From the NCBI RefSeq assembly GCF_004028095.1, contig NZ_SBHM01000007.1:930001-994000 (forward strand): 64,000 nucleotides of DNA, written 5' to 3'. The notes beneath the pieces were generated by a model. It was not told the DNA's origin. It saw only the letters and a list, made by a program, of their open reading frames with translations, and searched no databases. The stretch is from Paenarthrobacter ureafaciens (GTDB taxonomy: Bacteria; Actinomycetota; Actinomycetes; Actinomycetales; Micrococcaceae). Numbering within the stretch: position 1 is the first letter of the stretch; every line of letters starts with the position of its first letter. Below are positions 8,651-17,446 of the stretch, one piece after another. The position numbers and the translations under genes were made by a program.

Positions 8651-9124
8651 ATGCCGTCCACACAGCTTTTCCCGTCAACAGCCTTCCCGGCATTCCCTTC
8701 CATCGCGGTGGATCCCCCGGAAGGCTGGACGCCCCGGGTGGTTCCTGACGCCGTCGGAGCTTTGATGGGCCCGGCGGTCCCCGGCAGCTACGTCCCGAAT
8801 GTGGTGATCACAGTATCCCGCCGCACCCCGGACTATGGATTGAAGGACATCGCAAAGTCCGTGGATGCTTTCCTTTCCACCCTCCCGGACGCTGTCCTGC
8901 TGGGCACCGAGCCCGTGGTGATCAACGGCAGGGACTGGCACATCAGGGAGGCCCGGTACACCCATCCCGATGCCGGTTCCCTGACCCAGTTCACGGCGGT
9001 GACAGTGGTTCAGCAGGATGTGGCAACCGACGTCGTCCAACTCACAGGCAGCTGCCGGGCGTCGGATGACAATCAGGACCTCAAAGCGATCTACGCCTTG
9101 GTCGCAAGCGCCGAGGTTGGCTAA
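8651..9124 (+). CDS. Small Mog1/PsbP/LpqN-like protein
   Basis: This 157-residue protein has no signal peptide or lipobox. Its alternation of strands and helices and phrases such as FPSIAVDPPEGWTPR, PNVVITVSRRTPD, GREWHIREARYTH-like sequence and LTQFTAVTVVQQDVATDVVQL follow the DcrB/Mog1/PsbP sandwich seen in mycobacterial LpqN proteins. That family assignment comes from pattern reading only. It follows the WXG-domain gene by 25 bp and is likely co-transcribed, so it may be a chaperone or accessory for it. Its 3' end overlaps the convergent oxidoreductase gene by four bases. Confidence 0.6.
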   Translation: MPSTQLFPSTAFPAFPSIAVDPPEGWTPRVVPDAVGALMGPAVPGSYVPNVVITVSRRTPDYGLKDIAKSVDAFLSTLPDAVLLGTEPVVINGRDWHIREARYTHPDAGSLTQFTAVTVVQQDVATDVVQLTGSCRASDDNQDLKAIYALVASAEVG

Positions 9125-10170
9125 ACGGCCATCTCCCTCGCCTGCTCGATCAACTTCAGCACCTCTACGGAGCCAGCCGGATCCACCGGCGGGGGAAGCA
9201 CGGAGGCCGCACCGCCGTCGTCGATCTTCTCCGCAAGCAGGCGGTAAAACTCAGGGTAGGCGCCGCGCTCGGTGGGAACAGGAGTTCTTTTGCCGTTGAC
9301 TTCCAGCGTTCCGTGTTTCGCGGAATCTTCGACGCCGTAGTCAGCGTCCGTGGGCAGGCCGCCTCCCAGCAGGAAGGGTTCCTGCGGGTCGGTTCCGAAC
9401 TTCACGAAGCCGCCGTCCGTGCCCAGGATACGGAAGCGCGGGCCGTGGAGGTGGCTGTTGAGGTTCAGCGTCACGTGGGTCACGACGCCGGACTCATGGC
9501 GGAGGACCAGGAAAACGTCATCGTCCGCCCGTTCCTGCGGCCTGCGGGCCGTGATCTCCGCGTAGTCGACCCGGGCGGGACCAAAGAACTGGACGGCGAG
9601 GTCCAGGACATGGGTGCCAAGGTCGAACAGGACGCCTCCCCCGTCTTCCGCCGTGGCGCCGGCTTTCCAGGCCTTGGAGATCTCCGGGGCCCAGCGCTCC
9701 ATCCCCACCTCGAACCGGGTCACTGAACCCAGCGTCCCGGCGTCGAGCAGTTTCCGCACGGTGAGCGCGTCGCCGTCCCAGCGGCGGTTCTGGTACACGG
9801 TGAGGACCCGGCCCGCTGTGCGGGCAAGGTCAATGAGTTCCTCGCCTTCGGCGCTGCGCACCGTGAAAGGCTTGTCGACGACGACGTCGAGGCCGGCTTC
9901 CAGCGCTGCTTTCGCGAGTGGAAAGTGCGTTGCGGGCGGTGTGCCCAGGACGATGAGGTCCAGATGCCCGGCCGCGTCGAGGATGTCCTGCGGTGTTTGG
10001 ACCACCGTTGCCTGCGGGTACCTCGTGTGCGCCAGCGCTTGGCGGCCGGGGTCCGACGTGGAAATCATGCTCAGCCGATAAGCAGGGTGGGCATCAATGA
10101 ACGGGGCATGGAAGACGCTGCCGGACAACCCAAAGCCGGCAACAGCGGTACGGATCGGTGAGGAAGCCAT
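9121..10170 (-). CDS. Gfo/Idh/MocA-family NAD(P)-dependent oxidoreductase
   Basis: This 349-residue enzyme has an N-terminal Rossmann domain (TAVAGFGLSGSVFHAPFI) and the family hallmark DKP in VVVDKPFTV, where Lys is the catalytic residue, followed by the alpha/beta C-terminal domain with GGGVLFDLGTHVLDLAVQFF carrying the catalytic-region His. Family members oxidise or reduce sugars, inositols or their derivatives; the YdgJ/IolU-type N-terminus (GxGLSGxVFHAP) fits a polyol or sugar dehydrogenase. It starts with ATG and is transcribed alone, with a repeat array directly upstream of its start. Confidence 0.9.
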   Translation of the reverse strand: MASSPIRTAVAGFGLSGSVFHAPFIDAHPAYRLSMISTSDPGRQALAHTRYPQATVVQTPQDILDAAGHLDLIVLGTPPATHFPLAKAALEAGLDVVVDKPFTVRSAEGEELIDLARTAGRVLTVYQNRRWDGDALTVRKLLDAGTLGSVTRFEVGMERWAPEISKAWKAGATAEDGGGVLFDLGTHVLDLAVQFFGPARVDYAEITARRPQERADDDVFLVLRHESGVVTHVTLNLNSHLHGPRFRILGTDGGFVKFGTDPQEPFLLGGGLPTDADYGVEDSAKHGTLEVNGKRTPVPTERGAYPEFYRLLAEKIDDGGAASVLPPPVDPAGSVEVLKLIEQAREMAV

Positions 10171-10188
10171 GTGCCTAGGCTACCGATC

Positions 10189-10348
10189 CTCTTTCACTTC
10201 CCGCCCCCTCCCGGGCCTTCCTCTATCACTTCCCCACCCCTCCCGACGGACGCTCTATCACTTCCCCACCCCTCCCGACGGACGCTCTATCACTTCCCCA
10301 CCCCTCCCGACGGACCCTCTATCACTTCCCCACCCCTTTTCAGCGACG
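10189..10348. repeat. Five 32-bp tandem repeats (array 1)
   Basis: The units lie at 10189-10220, 10221-10252, 10253-10284, 10285-10316 and 10317-10348. Units 2 to 4 are nearly identical and begin CTCTATCACTTCCCCACCCC; units 1 and 5 are diverged. There are no unique spacers, so this is not a CRISPR array. Array 2 at 10889-11048 has the same period in the opposite orientation. Confidence 0.9.
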
Positions 10349-10432
10349 CTCTATCTGGGCGGGCGCTATCCGGGGAGTCGGTGGGACATCGGGGAGCCGT
10401 ACACGTTGATGGGCAACGCCGTGCCGGGCAGT

Positions 10433-10628
10433 TCAGTACGCCTCAAGCCGGTGCGCTGACCGGAAGACAACAACCAGCTCGCTGTCCTCTATTTCGCAAA
10501 TCACTCGGGGGTCGCGGATCGTCCCGAAGGTCGGAAATGCCCAGCAGACGTCGTCGCCTGATAGCCGGGTCGAGCTTACGGATCTGCTTAGCAGCTGCTG
10601 CGGTGAACTCGATTCGATAGACGGTCAA
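10433..10628 (-). pseudogene. Degraded RelE/ParE-type toxin
   Basis: Translation from the TTG at 10628 begins MTVYRIEFTAAAAKQIRKLD, the start of a RelE-fold toxin, but after about 40 residues the frame leaves the family and soon stops. The family C-terminus continues in another frame as VICEIEDSELVVVFRSAH ending at TGA (10433-10435). The middle of the protein, where RelE has its strand-strand RVGDYR-type region of about 20-25 residues, is missing. A deletion with frame change therefore inactivated the gene. Its start overlaps the antitoxin stop (TTGA), the normal arrangement in such operons. Confidence 0.75.
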
Positions 10629-10838
10629 CGGTTAGTGCCGTTCTCCTTCAGCATCTCGTCAAGACCGATTCGAGTGCCGTCGTGCTTGGAGAGCCCGCAG
10701 GTCCGCCTCATCTTCGGGTAGTTCAAGTCGTTTCAGATCTTGGGCGCCGATCAAAACGGCCGCAACCTTGCCACGACGTGCGACGCTGATGCGCTCGTGC
10801 CCGTAGGCAGCGCGGTTGATGGTGTCCGAGATGTACAT
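10625..10838 (-). pseudogene. Degraded Phd/RelB-type antitoxin
   Basis: The core GHERISVARRGKVAAVLIGA and QDLKRLELPEDEADLRAL is the Phd/YefM family DNA-binding and dimerisation region. Near 10686-10694 the frame shifts. The expected tail, SKHDGTRIGLDEMLKENGTN, is encoded one frame over and ends at the TGA overlapping the toxin start. The N-terminal first strand is also short or lost: the frame upstream of 10838 runs into the repeat array. The antitoxin is thus broken at one or both ends, matching the broken toxin beside it. Confidence 0.75.
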
Positions 10839-10888
10839 GATGTACAGAACGCCTTTCCGCCCCGGAGCGGGAGCACGTCCTGTGAGGG

Positions 10889-11048
10889 GGATGTGAGAGA
10901 AGGATGCCCAAAACGCGGCGGGATGTGGGAGAGCGATCGGTGAAAGGGGGTGGGATGTGAGAGAAGGACCGGCGAAACGCGGCGTGATGTGGGAGAGCGA
11001 TCGGTGAAAGGGGGTGGGATGTGATAGAGGAACGCATGGGGAAGGCCG
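10889..11048. repeat. Five 32-bp tandem repeats (array 2), inverted relative to array 1
   Basis: The units lie at 10889-10920, 10921-10952, 10953-10984, 10985-11016 and 11017-11048, alternating between two subtypes so that there is also a 64-bp period. Read on the minus strand, the unit starts CTCTMYCACATCCCACCCC-like, matching array 1. The outer unit reads CCTCTATCACATCCC on the minus strand, against CCTCTATCACTTCCC in array 1. The stretch 10839-11178 contains no gene. Confidence 0.85.
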
Positions 11049-11103
11049 GGACTCCTCCGCGGGCCGTGGCACACACCAGCGGCTGCGGGAAATCCCGGCC
11101 TTC
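11041..11103. terminator. Stem-loop downstream of the peptide SBP gene
   Basis: GAAGGCCGGGA (11041-11051) pairs perfectly with TCCCGGCCTTC (11093-11103) across a 41-base loop. No T-run is present, so termination is only possible. Between it and the gene lie five copies of CAGATC (11115-11166). Confidence 0.35.
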
Positions 11104-11178
11104 TTCAGTTCAAGCAGATCGTTCAGATCCTGTCGAAACTGTCAGATCAAGCAGATCAGTCAGATCAGGCTTGACGGG

Positions 11179-12906
11179 TTACTTCTTGGCGCCCTTTTCC
11201 CAACCGATGGTGGTCCAGTCCGGAACGTTGGACAGGCTCTTGAACAGGGACGGACCGTAGTTGGCCAGGCCCGTACGAACGAACTGGATCTCCGGGCCGT
11301 TCAGGACGGTACCCATGGAGAAGTACTTCTCCATGTGCTTCTTCTCTACCTCCATGGCGGCCTTGTTGCGCTCGGCGTCGTCGGCAATGGTTGCAAGACG
11401 CTTGATTTCGGCGTCCAGCTCGGCGTCGCCCAGACCGTTCTCGTTGGTGGCTGAGTCGTAGTACTGCTTGACTGCGTCCGTGGCATCCGGGCCAACGGTG
11501 TAGCCGGAGATGGTCACATCGAACTCGCGACCGCCAACAACCTTGCCGAAGTCGGCGTCACCGCGCTGGTCGATGGAAACGTCCATGCCCGCAGCCTGGA
11601 GCTGCTTCTGCAGGGTCTGCGAAGTGGCGGCGGTGGTGGGATCGTCACCGAAGTTGGTGATGCTGAAGGCAACCGGGACGCCGTCCTTGGCCATGATGCC
11701 CTTGTCGTTCGGGGCGTAACCGGCGTCGGTCAGGACCTTCTTGGCCTGCTCGGCGCCGCCTTCCTTCACGGGGTAGTTGTCCTGGTAGTACTCGGAGAAC
11801 GGCATGAGCATCATGGAGCCCGAGCTCTCTTCGGACCAGTTCAGGCCGTTGAAGCGGACATCGCGGATGGCCTTGCGGTCGACGGCGGTGAAGATCGCCT
11901 TGCGTACTGCGACGTCGGTGAGGGCCGGACGCTTGGCGTTGAGGTTCAGGCCACCTGCGAAGAGGCGCTGGCCACGGCGGACCTCGGAATCCTTGGTGCC
12001 TTCGAGCTGCTTGTAACGGCCGAGGGTACGGCCGCTGGTTGCGTCGATTTCGCCGTTCTTGAAAGCTGCGATGGTGGCGCTGGGTTCCATCTGGCGCCAA
12101 ACGATCTTCTCGAGAACAGGCTTCTGGCCCCACCACTTGTCGTTCGGAACCATGGTGACGGTCTTGGCGGTGGTGTCGTAGTTTTCAACCTTGAACGGGC
12201 CGGCCATCCACTCGGGGTGCATCTCACCGGCGAAGCCCTTGTTGAAGATGTCCGGGGTGTTGATGGCCGGGTGGATCAGGCCGAAGAACAGGCCTTCCAG
12301 CGGGTAGACCGGCTGGGTGGTGGTGACGATGACTTCCTTGTCATTGGCTCCGGCCTTGACCGAGTCAACAAACGCATAAGCACCGGCGCTTACGATGTCG
12401 ATCGACGTGTCCTCGCCCTTGAGCATGTTCCACGTGTTCTCGAACGTCTTGACGTCGATCGGCGTGCCGTCGTTCCACGTAGCCTTGTCGTTGATCTTGA
12501 TGGTGATGGTCTGCTTGCCATCCTTGACTTCGCTCTTGACCTCTTCGCAGAAGTCCTTGTTCGGCTCTGCCTTGCCGTCGAAGTCGAGCTTCCAGCAACC
12601 GCCGATGCCGCCACTGTTAATGGAGGCCGTGTTCACCGGGGTCATGAGTGCGGACGTGTCCGCGCTGTTGCCCACGTTGGAGAAGCCGTTGAAATCCGGG
12701 CCGATGCTGCCCACGGCCAGGGTGACCGTGCCGCCCTGCTCCAGGTCCTTGGCTTCCTTGGCGTTGACGCTGATCAGCTTGCTGATGTCGCCGCCTGCTT
12801 CTTCGGCCTTCTGGGAGGCCGGACCCGACGGCGTTCCCCCGCCGCAGGCGGTCAGCATCAGCGCTGTTGCCAGTGCTACGCCGCCGATCGTCGTGTACTT
12901 CTTCAT
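11179..12906 (-). CDS. ABC transporter substrate-binding lipoprotein, oligopeptide family 5
   Basis: This 575-residue extracytoplasmic binding protein has a lipoprotein signal ending LMLTAC (lipid-modified Cys21). The body has the SBP_bac_5 features: KATWNDGTPIDVKTFENTWN, the docking motif near WMAGPFKVENYD, and VRKAIFTAVDRKAI. It would capture oligopeptides or similar solutes and deliver them to the two permeases encoded upstream. It is the last gene of a four-gene operon, 76 bp behind the ATPase gene; the gap and a good ribosome site (AAGGGC) may allow extra expression of this abundant component. Confidence 0.95.
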   Translation of the reverse strand: MKKYTTIGGVALATALMLTACGGGTPSGPASQKAEEAGGDISKLISVNAKEAKDLEQGGTVTLAVGSIGPDFNGFSNVGNSADTSALMTPVNTASINSGGIGGCWKLDFDGKAEPNKDFCEEVKSEVKDGKQTITIKINDKATWNDGTPIDVKTFENTWNMLKGEDTSIDIVSAGAYAFVDSVKAGANDKEVIVTTTQPVYPLEGLFFGLIHPAINTPDIFNKGFAGEMHPEWMAGPFKVENYDTTAKTVTMVPNDKWWGQKPVLEKIVWRQMEPSATIAAFKNGEIDATSGRTLGRYKQLEGTKDSEVRRGQRLFAGGLNLNAKRPALTDVAVRKAIFTAVDRKAIRDVRFNGLNWSEESSGSMMLMPFSEYYQDNYPVKEGGAEQAKKVLTDAGYAPNDKGIMAKDGVPVAFSITNFGDDPTTAATSQTLQKQLQAAGMDVSIDQRGDADFGKVVGGREFDVTISGYTVGPDATDAVKQYYDSATNENGLGDAELDAEIKRLATIADDAERNKAAMEVEKKHMEKYFSMGTVLNGPEIQFVRTGLANYGPSLFKSLSNVPDWTTIGWEKGAKK

Positions 12907-12982
12907 GGTGTGCCCTTCATGTTTACGACTGGAAAATCATTGCGAGTTGAGACCAGGGATTTTTTCAATGCGTCATGTGTCG

Positions 12983-15145
12983 TCAGGCATGCACCACCAG
13001 CATGTCGGCATCTATTTCTCCATCCGGGAAGAAGCATGCAAACTCCTGTTGCCCTTCTGAGGCCAAGGGCGGCTCCAGATTAAGGCACTTCTCCTGTTTG
13101 GACGGTGGAAGCGCTGCAAATACGGGGCAGCGAGTCGCAAAATTACATCCCTTGGGGGCGTCCAGGGGGCTGGGCAGGTCACCTTCGAGGATGATGCGTT
13201 CGCGGGTGCGTTCCACTTCCGGATCCGGCACGGGAATCGCGGACAGCAGGGCCCTTGTGTACGGGTGCCGGGGGTTGTCGAAGACGTCGTCCACGTCGCC
13301 GGTCTCCACGATCTTCCCCAAGTACATGACGGCCACCCGGTTGGAGATGTGCCGGACCACGGAGAGATCGTGTGCCACCATCAGGTAGCTCAGGCCGAGT
13401 TCGGCGCGGAGCTGGTCCAGGAGGTTGATCACGCCGGCTTGCACGGAGACATCCAGCGCGGACACCGGCTCGTCCAGGACAACGAGCTTCGGATTGACCG
13501 CGAGCGCCCGGGCGATGCCGATGCGCTGCCGCTGGCCACCGGAGAACTGGTTGGGGAACCGGTTCACGTGGTCCGGTTGCAGCCCCACCAGGCGCATGAG
13601 TTCCATGATCCGTTTCTTGACCGCCGCCTTGGGCATGCCCAGGTTCTCGAGCGGTTCGGCCAGCACCTCGTACACGGTGAACCGCGGATCCAGGGCTCCG
13701 GTGGGATCCTGGAAGACCATCTGCATTTCCTTGCGCATGGCCATCTTGGTCTTGTTGTCCGTGGCGGACTTGTTGCTGACGCCGCCGATCACCACCTCGC
13801 CCGTTTGCTCGGGGTGGAACTCCATGATTTCCAGGAGGGTGGTGGTCTTGCCGCAGCCCGATTCCCCCACGATAGAGAGACATTCACCTTCGCGGATGTC
13901 GAAGCTCAAGCCGTCCACGGCTTTGACCGTGCCGATCCGGCGCTTGATGAGGGCACCTTTGAGCAGCGGGAAGTGCTTTTTGACGTCCTTGAGTTCCAGG
14001 ACCTTTTCCCGCTCGACGCGGGGAACGCCGTCGAACTTCGATACCGGAAGCGGGGGCGCCTTGAAGATGCGGTGCGCGTCGGCGTCTCCGGCCAGTTTCT
14101 CCGACTTGATGCAGGCTGCCTGGTGGCCCTGGACAACTGCGCCATCGGGCGCCGTCACCGGCCACAGGGTTGGCTCGCCATCCAGGCATTCCTCGCTGGC
14201 CAGCGGGCAGCGGGGGGCGAAGGAGCAACCGGTGACGGGCAACGTGAGGTTGGGCGGCGTCCCTTCGATGGGCACCAGCGACTGTTTGGTGGCGGTATCC
14301 ACCCGGGGCACTGCCCCCAGGAGACCCAGCGTGTAGGGCATCCGGGGGTTGTAGTAGATGTCCTCCACGGTGCCGGTTTCCACCGGCTTACCCGCGTACA
14401 TGACCATGATGTCGTCGGCCATGCCCGCTACGACGCCGAGGTCGTGCGTGATCATGACGACGGCGGCCCCGGTTTCCTCTTGCGCGGTGTGAAGGACTTC
14501 CAGCACCTGCGCCTGAATGGTGACGTCCAACGCCGTCGTGGGTTCATCGGCGATGAGCACCCGCGGATCGTTGGCGATCGCAATGGCGATCATGACGCGC
14601 TGGCGCATACCGCCCGAGAATTCGTGCGGGAAGGCTTTGAGCCGGTCCTTGGGACTCGGGATGCCCACCATCCGCAAAAGTTCGACGGCGCGGGCTTCTT
14701 TGGCCTGTTTGCTCATGGTGGGGTTGTGGACCGTGAGCGCCTCGATGATCTGGTTGCCGACCGTGTAGACGGGCGTCAGCGAGGAGAGCGGATCCTGGAA
14801 CACCATAGCGATGTCATTGCCGCGGTGCTTGCACATGGCTTTGTCGCTCAGGCCCAGGAGTTCCTTGCCTTTGAATCGGACTGACCCGGTGATGTCCGCC
14901 GTTTCCGGCAGGAGGCCCATGATCGCCATGGAGGTGACGGACTTGCCCGAACCGGATTCGCCCACGATGCCCAGGGTCTTGCCGGGCATCAGGTCGAAAT
15001 CAACGCCGCGGACAGCGTGGACAACACCGTTTTCCGAGTTGAAGCGGACGTTCAGGTCGCGGACGCTGAGGACCGCGTCGCCGGGAGCGTAGAGGCCTGC
15101 ATCGTGGAGCCGTTCCGCGGGACTCTGGGAAATGTTGGTGCTCAT
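12983..15145 (-). CDS. ABC transporter ATP-binding protein, fused DppD-DppF type
   Basis: This single 720-residue chain contains two complete nucleotide-binding domains. The first (about 20-340) has Walker A GESGSGKS, signature FSGGMRQRV and Walker [13 protein letters not shown]. The second (about 380-710) has [18 protein letters not shown] and [11 protein letters not shown]. Each half ends with the oligopeptide/dipeptide C-terminal Cys-rich region ([29 protein letters not shown]), which in related ATPases can bind an iron-sulfur cluster. The fusion replaces the usual DppD and DppF. The ATGA overlap with the upstream permease shows translational coupling. Confidence 0.96.
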   Translation of the reverse strand: MSTNISQSPAERLHDAGLYAPGDAVLSVRDLNVRFNSENGVVHAVRGVDFDLMPGKTLGIVGESGSGKSVTSMAIMGLLPETADITGSVRFKGKELLGLSDKAMCKHRGNDIAMVFQDPLSSLTPVYTVGNQIIEALTVHNPTMSKQAKEARAVELLRMVGIPSPKDRLKAFPHEFSGGMRQRVMIAIAIANDPRVLIADEPTTALDVTIQAQVLEVLHTAQEETGAAVVMITHDLGVVAGMADDIMVMYAGKPVETGTVEDIYYNPRMPYTLGLLGAVPRVDTATKQSLVPIEGTPPNLTLPVTGCSFAPRCPLASEECLDGEPTLWPVTAPDGAVVQGHQAACIKSEKLAGDADAHRIFKAPPLPVSKFDGVPRVEREKVLELKDVKKHFPLLKGALIKRRIGTVKAVDGLSFDIREGECLSIVGESGCGKTTTLLEIMEFHPEQTGEVVIGGVSNKSATDNKTKMAMRKEMQMVFQDPTGALDPRFTVYEVLAEPLENLGMPKAAVKKRIMELMRLVGLQPDHVNRFPNQFSGGQRQRIGIARALAVNPKLVVLDEPVSALDVSVQAGVINLLDQLRAELGLSYLMVAHDLSVVRHISNRVAVMYLGKIVETGDVDDVFDNPRHPYTRALLSAIPVPDPEVERTRERIILEGDLPSPLDAPKGCNFATRCPVFAALPPSKQEKCLNLEPPLASEGQQEFACFFPDGEIDADMLVVHA

Positions 15146-16131
15146 TTGCTGGCTCCCTTTGAGCTCTGTGTAGCTTCGACTGCTTTGCCGGAGTTTCGCT
15201 TGGCCCGGCCGATGGAACTGGAACTGGGGTCGAAAGCGTCACGGAGGCCGTCGTTCATCATGGCCAGCGAACCCGTCAGGAGGAACATGACCACCAACGG
15301 AACCCAGAACATCCACGGGAAGGAGGACACCTGGCCTGTTGCCTGGCCGATCAGGACACCCAGGCTGACGTCCGGGAGCTTGATGCCGATGCCGATGAAG
15401 GAGAAAGCTACTTCTGCCAGGACTGCTCCGGTGATGCCACGCGTGAAGTCGAGCACCAGGAGGGAGCCAATGTTGGGGACGAGGTGCCGCCACACAATCC
15501 TGCGGGAAGGGACGCCCATGTACCTGGCGGCCTTGACGTAGTCGCGCTGCATGAGGGACATGGACAAGGACCGCACCAAGCGGGCGGTGCCCATCCAGCT
15601 GAAGAACAGCAGGACGATGATCAGCAGCAGCCAACTGGGCAGGTTCTTGAGTCCGCCACCGCCGTTGGTGGCGACGGCGACAACCAGGATGGCGGGCATC
15701 ATGATCAACGCTTCGAGGATGAACAGCATGGTGGCGTCCACCTTGCCCCCGAAGAACGCCATGGTGCAGCCATAGACAGCGGAGATCAGCACGGAAAGGC
15801 CACCAACGATCAATCCGATGAAGATCGAGGTCCTGGTGCCGTCCACGATCAGGGCCAGGAGGTCGATGCCTGCCTGGGTGGTGCCGAAGAAGTGCTCGGG
15901 CGACGGCCCCATTCCGATGTTGAGGGGATCGATGGTGTCCTTGTCCCACGGGGTCAGGAACCCGCCAAACAGGGAGAAGAGGAACAGCGCCAGGAAGATC
16001 ACGAGGCCGGCCACGGCAGTTTTGTTCCGCATGAAACGACGGAAGATGATGCGCGACTTGCCGATCACCACGTCCTGGTCTGCAACGCGGGACTCGTCGA
16101 TTTCGGCGATGGGATCAATGATGTTGCTCAT
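15142..16131 (-). CDS. ABC transporter permease, DppC type
   Basis: This 329-residue inner-membrane permease of the binding-protein-dependent family begins with a soluble tail and a first helix (FRRFMRNKTAVAGLVIFLAL), followed by the OppC N-terminal domain and five more helices. The EAA loop that contacts the ATPase is in VKAARYMGVPSRRIVWRHLV. It pairs with the DppB-type permease to form the channel. It shares one base (TAATG) with the upstream permease stop and overlaps the ATPase gene by four bases. Confidence 0.95.
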   Translation of the reverse strand: MSNIIDPIAEIDESRVADQDVVIGKSRIIFRRFMRNKTAVAGLVIFLALFLFSLFGGFLTPWDKDTIDPLNIGMGPSPEHFFGTTQAGIDLLALIVDGTRTSIFIGLIVGGLSVLISAVYGCTMAFFGGKVDATMLFILEALIMMPAILVVAVATNGGGGLKNLPSWLLLIIVLLFFSWMGTARLVRSLSMSLMQRDYVKAARYMGVPSRRIVWRHLVPNIGSLLVLDFTRGITGAVLAEVAFSFIGIGIKLPDVSLGVLIGQATGQVSSFPWMFWVPLVVMFLLTGSLAMMNDGLRDAFDPSSSSIGRAKRNSGKAVEATQSSKGASK

Positions 16132-17114
16132 TACTGGACCCTCACTCGTGGATCGACCAGTGTGGTGGCGAAGTCGGCCAGGATGGCGCCGATCGCGAAG
16201 ATCACCGACCCGTAGGCCAGGGTTGCCGTGGCGACGTTAACGTCCTGGAGGCCGATCGCCTGGATGCTCCACAGCCCGATGCCGGGCCACGCGAAGATCG
16301 CTTCGGCGAAGAAACCGCCCGTGAAGATGGCCGGGATGGTGAACGCGATGCTCTGCGCTACCGGAATGAAGGACACCCGCAACGCGTGTTTGCGGATTGC
16401 TTGGTTGCGGGTGAGGCCCTTGGCGCGGGCTGTCCGCACGAAGTCGGCATTGACGTTGTCCAGCAGGTATTGCCGCTGCGCAATCTGGTATCCCGCCCAA
16501 CCGAAGATGGTCATCGCGAAGGTGGGCACGGCGTAGTGGGCCACAAGGTCAACGAAAGCCGGCCAGCCTGGGTCTATTCCCGGCGTCGAAATTCCCGTCA
16601 CGAAGAAGATGCGCTCCCCCACCGCCTCGTTGACGCTGATGGCACCCAGCTGCACCAGGAAGTAGGCGATCGGCGCGGGGAGAATGTGGACCAAGTAGCT
16701 GTAGGAGGTGATAACCCTGTCCGGGAACTTGTACTGCCGGGCTGCCGAGTAGACGCCCAGCGCAACACCGATGATGAGGGTCAGGATGATGGAGGCGATG
16801 AAGAGCCGGGTGGAGACCATCACGCGGTCCGCGAACTCGGCGTTGACGTACGCTCCGTTCGGGCTGCGGCCCCAATCCCAGCGTGTGATGATGCCGCCGA
16901 GCCAGTCCACGTAGCGCTGCCACGGGTTGGCATCCGGGTCCAATCCCAGTCCCCTGAACGACGCCGATACCTGTTCCGGGGTGGGCCGCGGAATCTTTTC
17001 CTGCTCGAGGAGCGCCGGCTTGAGCGTAGAGACAGCCAGGAAGTATCCCGCGCTGGTGGTCAGGAAGATCATGATCAGGTAGATTCCCGACCGCTTCAGC
17101 AGATATTTCAGCAT
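16131..17114 (-). CDS. ABC transporter permease, DppB type
   Basis: This 327-residue permease is the first gene of the peptide-transport operon. There is one helix at the N-terminus (LLKRSGIYLIMIFLTTSAGY), an extracellular insert of about 70 residues (SFRGLGLDPDANPWQRYVDW), and then five helices of the BPD_transp_1 domain. The EAA motif is VRTARAKGLTRNQAIRKHAL. The insert GDWGRS-like sequence (WDWGRSPNGAYVN) is typical of DppB/OppB proteins. Confidence 0.95.
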   Translation of the reverse strand: MLKYLLKRSGIYLIMIFLTTSAGYFLAVSTLKPALLEQEKIPRPTPEQVSASFRGLGLDPDANPWQRYVDWLGGIITRWDWGRSPNGAYVNAEFADRVMVSTRLFIASIILTLIIGVALGVYSAARQYKFPDRVITSYSYLVHILPAPIAYFLVQLGAISVNEAVGERIFFVTGISTPGIDPGWPAFVDLVAHYAVPTFAMTIFGWAGYQIAQRQYLLDNVNADFVRTARAKGLTRNQAIRKHALRVSFIPVAQSIAFTIPAIFTGGFFAEAIFAWPGIGLWSIQAIGLQDVNVATATLAYGSVIFAIGAILADFATTLVDPRVRVQ

Positions 17115-17446
17115 GTCGGGCGGCTGCCCTTGATCGTGGCAAAGCTCAAAGCTGGTCCTTCCGCGGTTACCGGCGGTGGCCGGTGTCAGCTACGAATTGG
17201 CGCAGGGATGTGTACCCCAAAACCCCTTCAGTGATCACCGGCCATGTATGGCATGGGTCACATTCACAAGGAAAACTACCACAATAACTGCTTCATATTT
17301 GGCCCGTTGCGCCCCGTCTTAACCCCTGCAGCCAGATCGTTATGAGCAGACTGCGTCATAAATGGAGGTGCTATGCCACTTACCGGCCCTGCCTCACCGC
17401 AGCCGACAGGGCGCGTTCCCTTGCTGAACGTGCCCGGATGCAGCCG
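17115..17446. promoter_or_regulatory. 332-bp region upstream of the peptide transporter operon
   Basis: This region holds the promoter of the minus-strand permease/ATPase/SBP operon. I see no clear riboswitch fold and no strong palindrome. A plus-strand 48-codon frame at 17373-17519 has a very good ribosome site (GGAGGTGCT before ATG) but overlaps the TetR gene's 3' end and encodes nothing recognisable. Confidence 0.4.

Noticed and set aside
10189-10348. CRISPR array
   Set aside because: The 32-bp units are directly adjacent with no unique spacers, and there are no cas genes.
10171-10620. Coding region on the plus strand through the repeats
   Set aside because: The frame is open only because the repeats lack stops in every frame; it repeats a Pro/Ser/His/Thr pattern and continues over the toxin remnant.
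13265-14884. Long plus-strand frame opposite the peptide transporter ATPase
   Set aside because: It is antisense to two clear nucleotide-binding domains, has no domain of its own, and is an effect of high GC.
17115-17446. Riboswitch before the peptide transporter
   Set aside because: I could not find conserved riboswitch core sequences or an anti-terminator arrangement.
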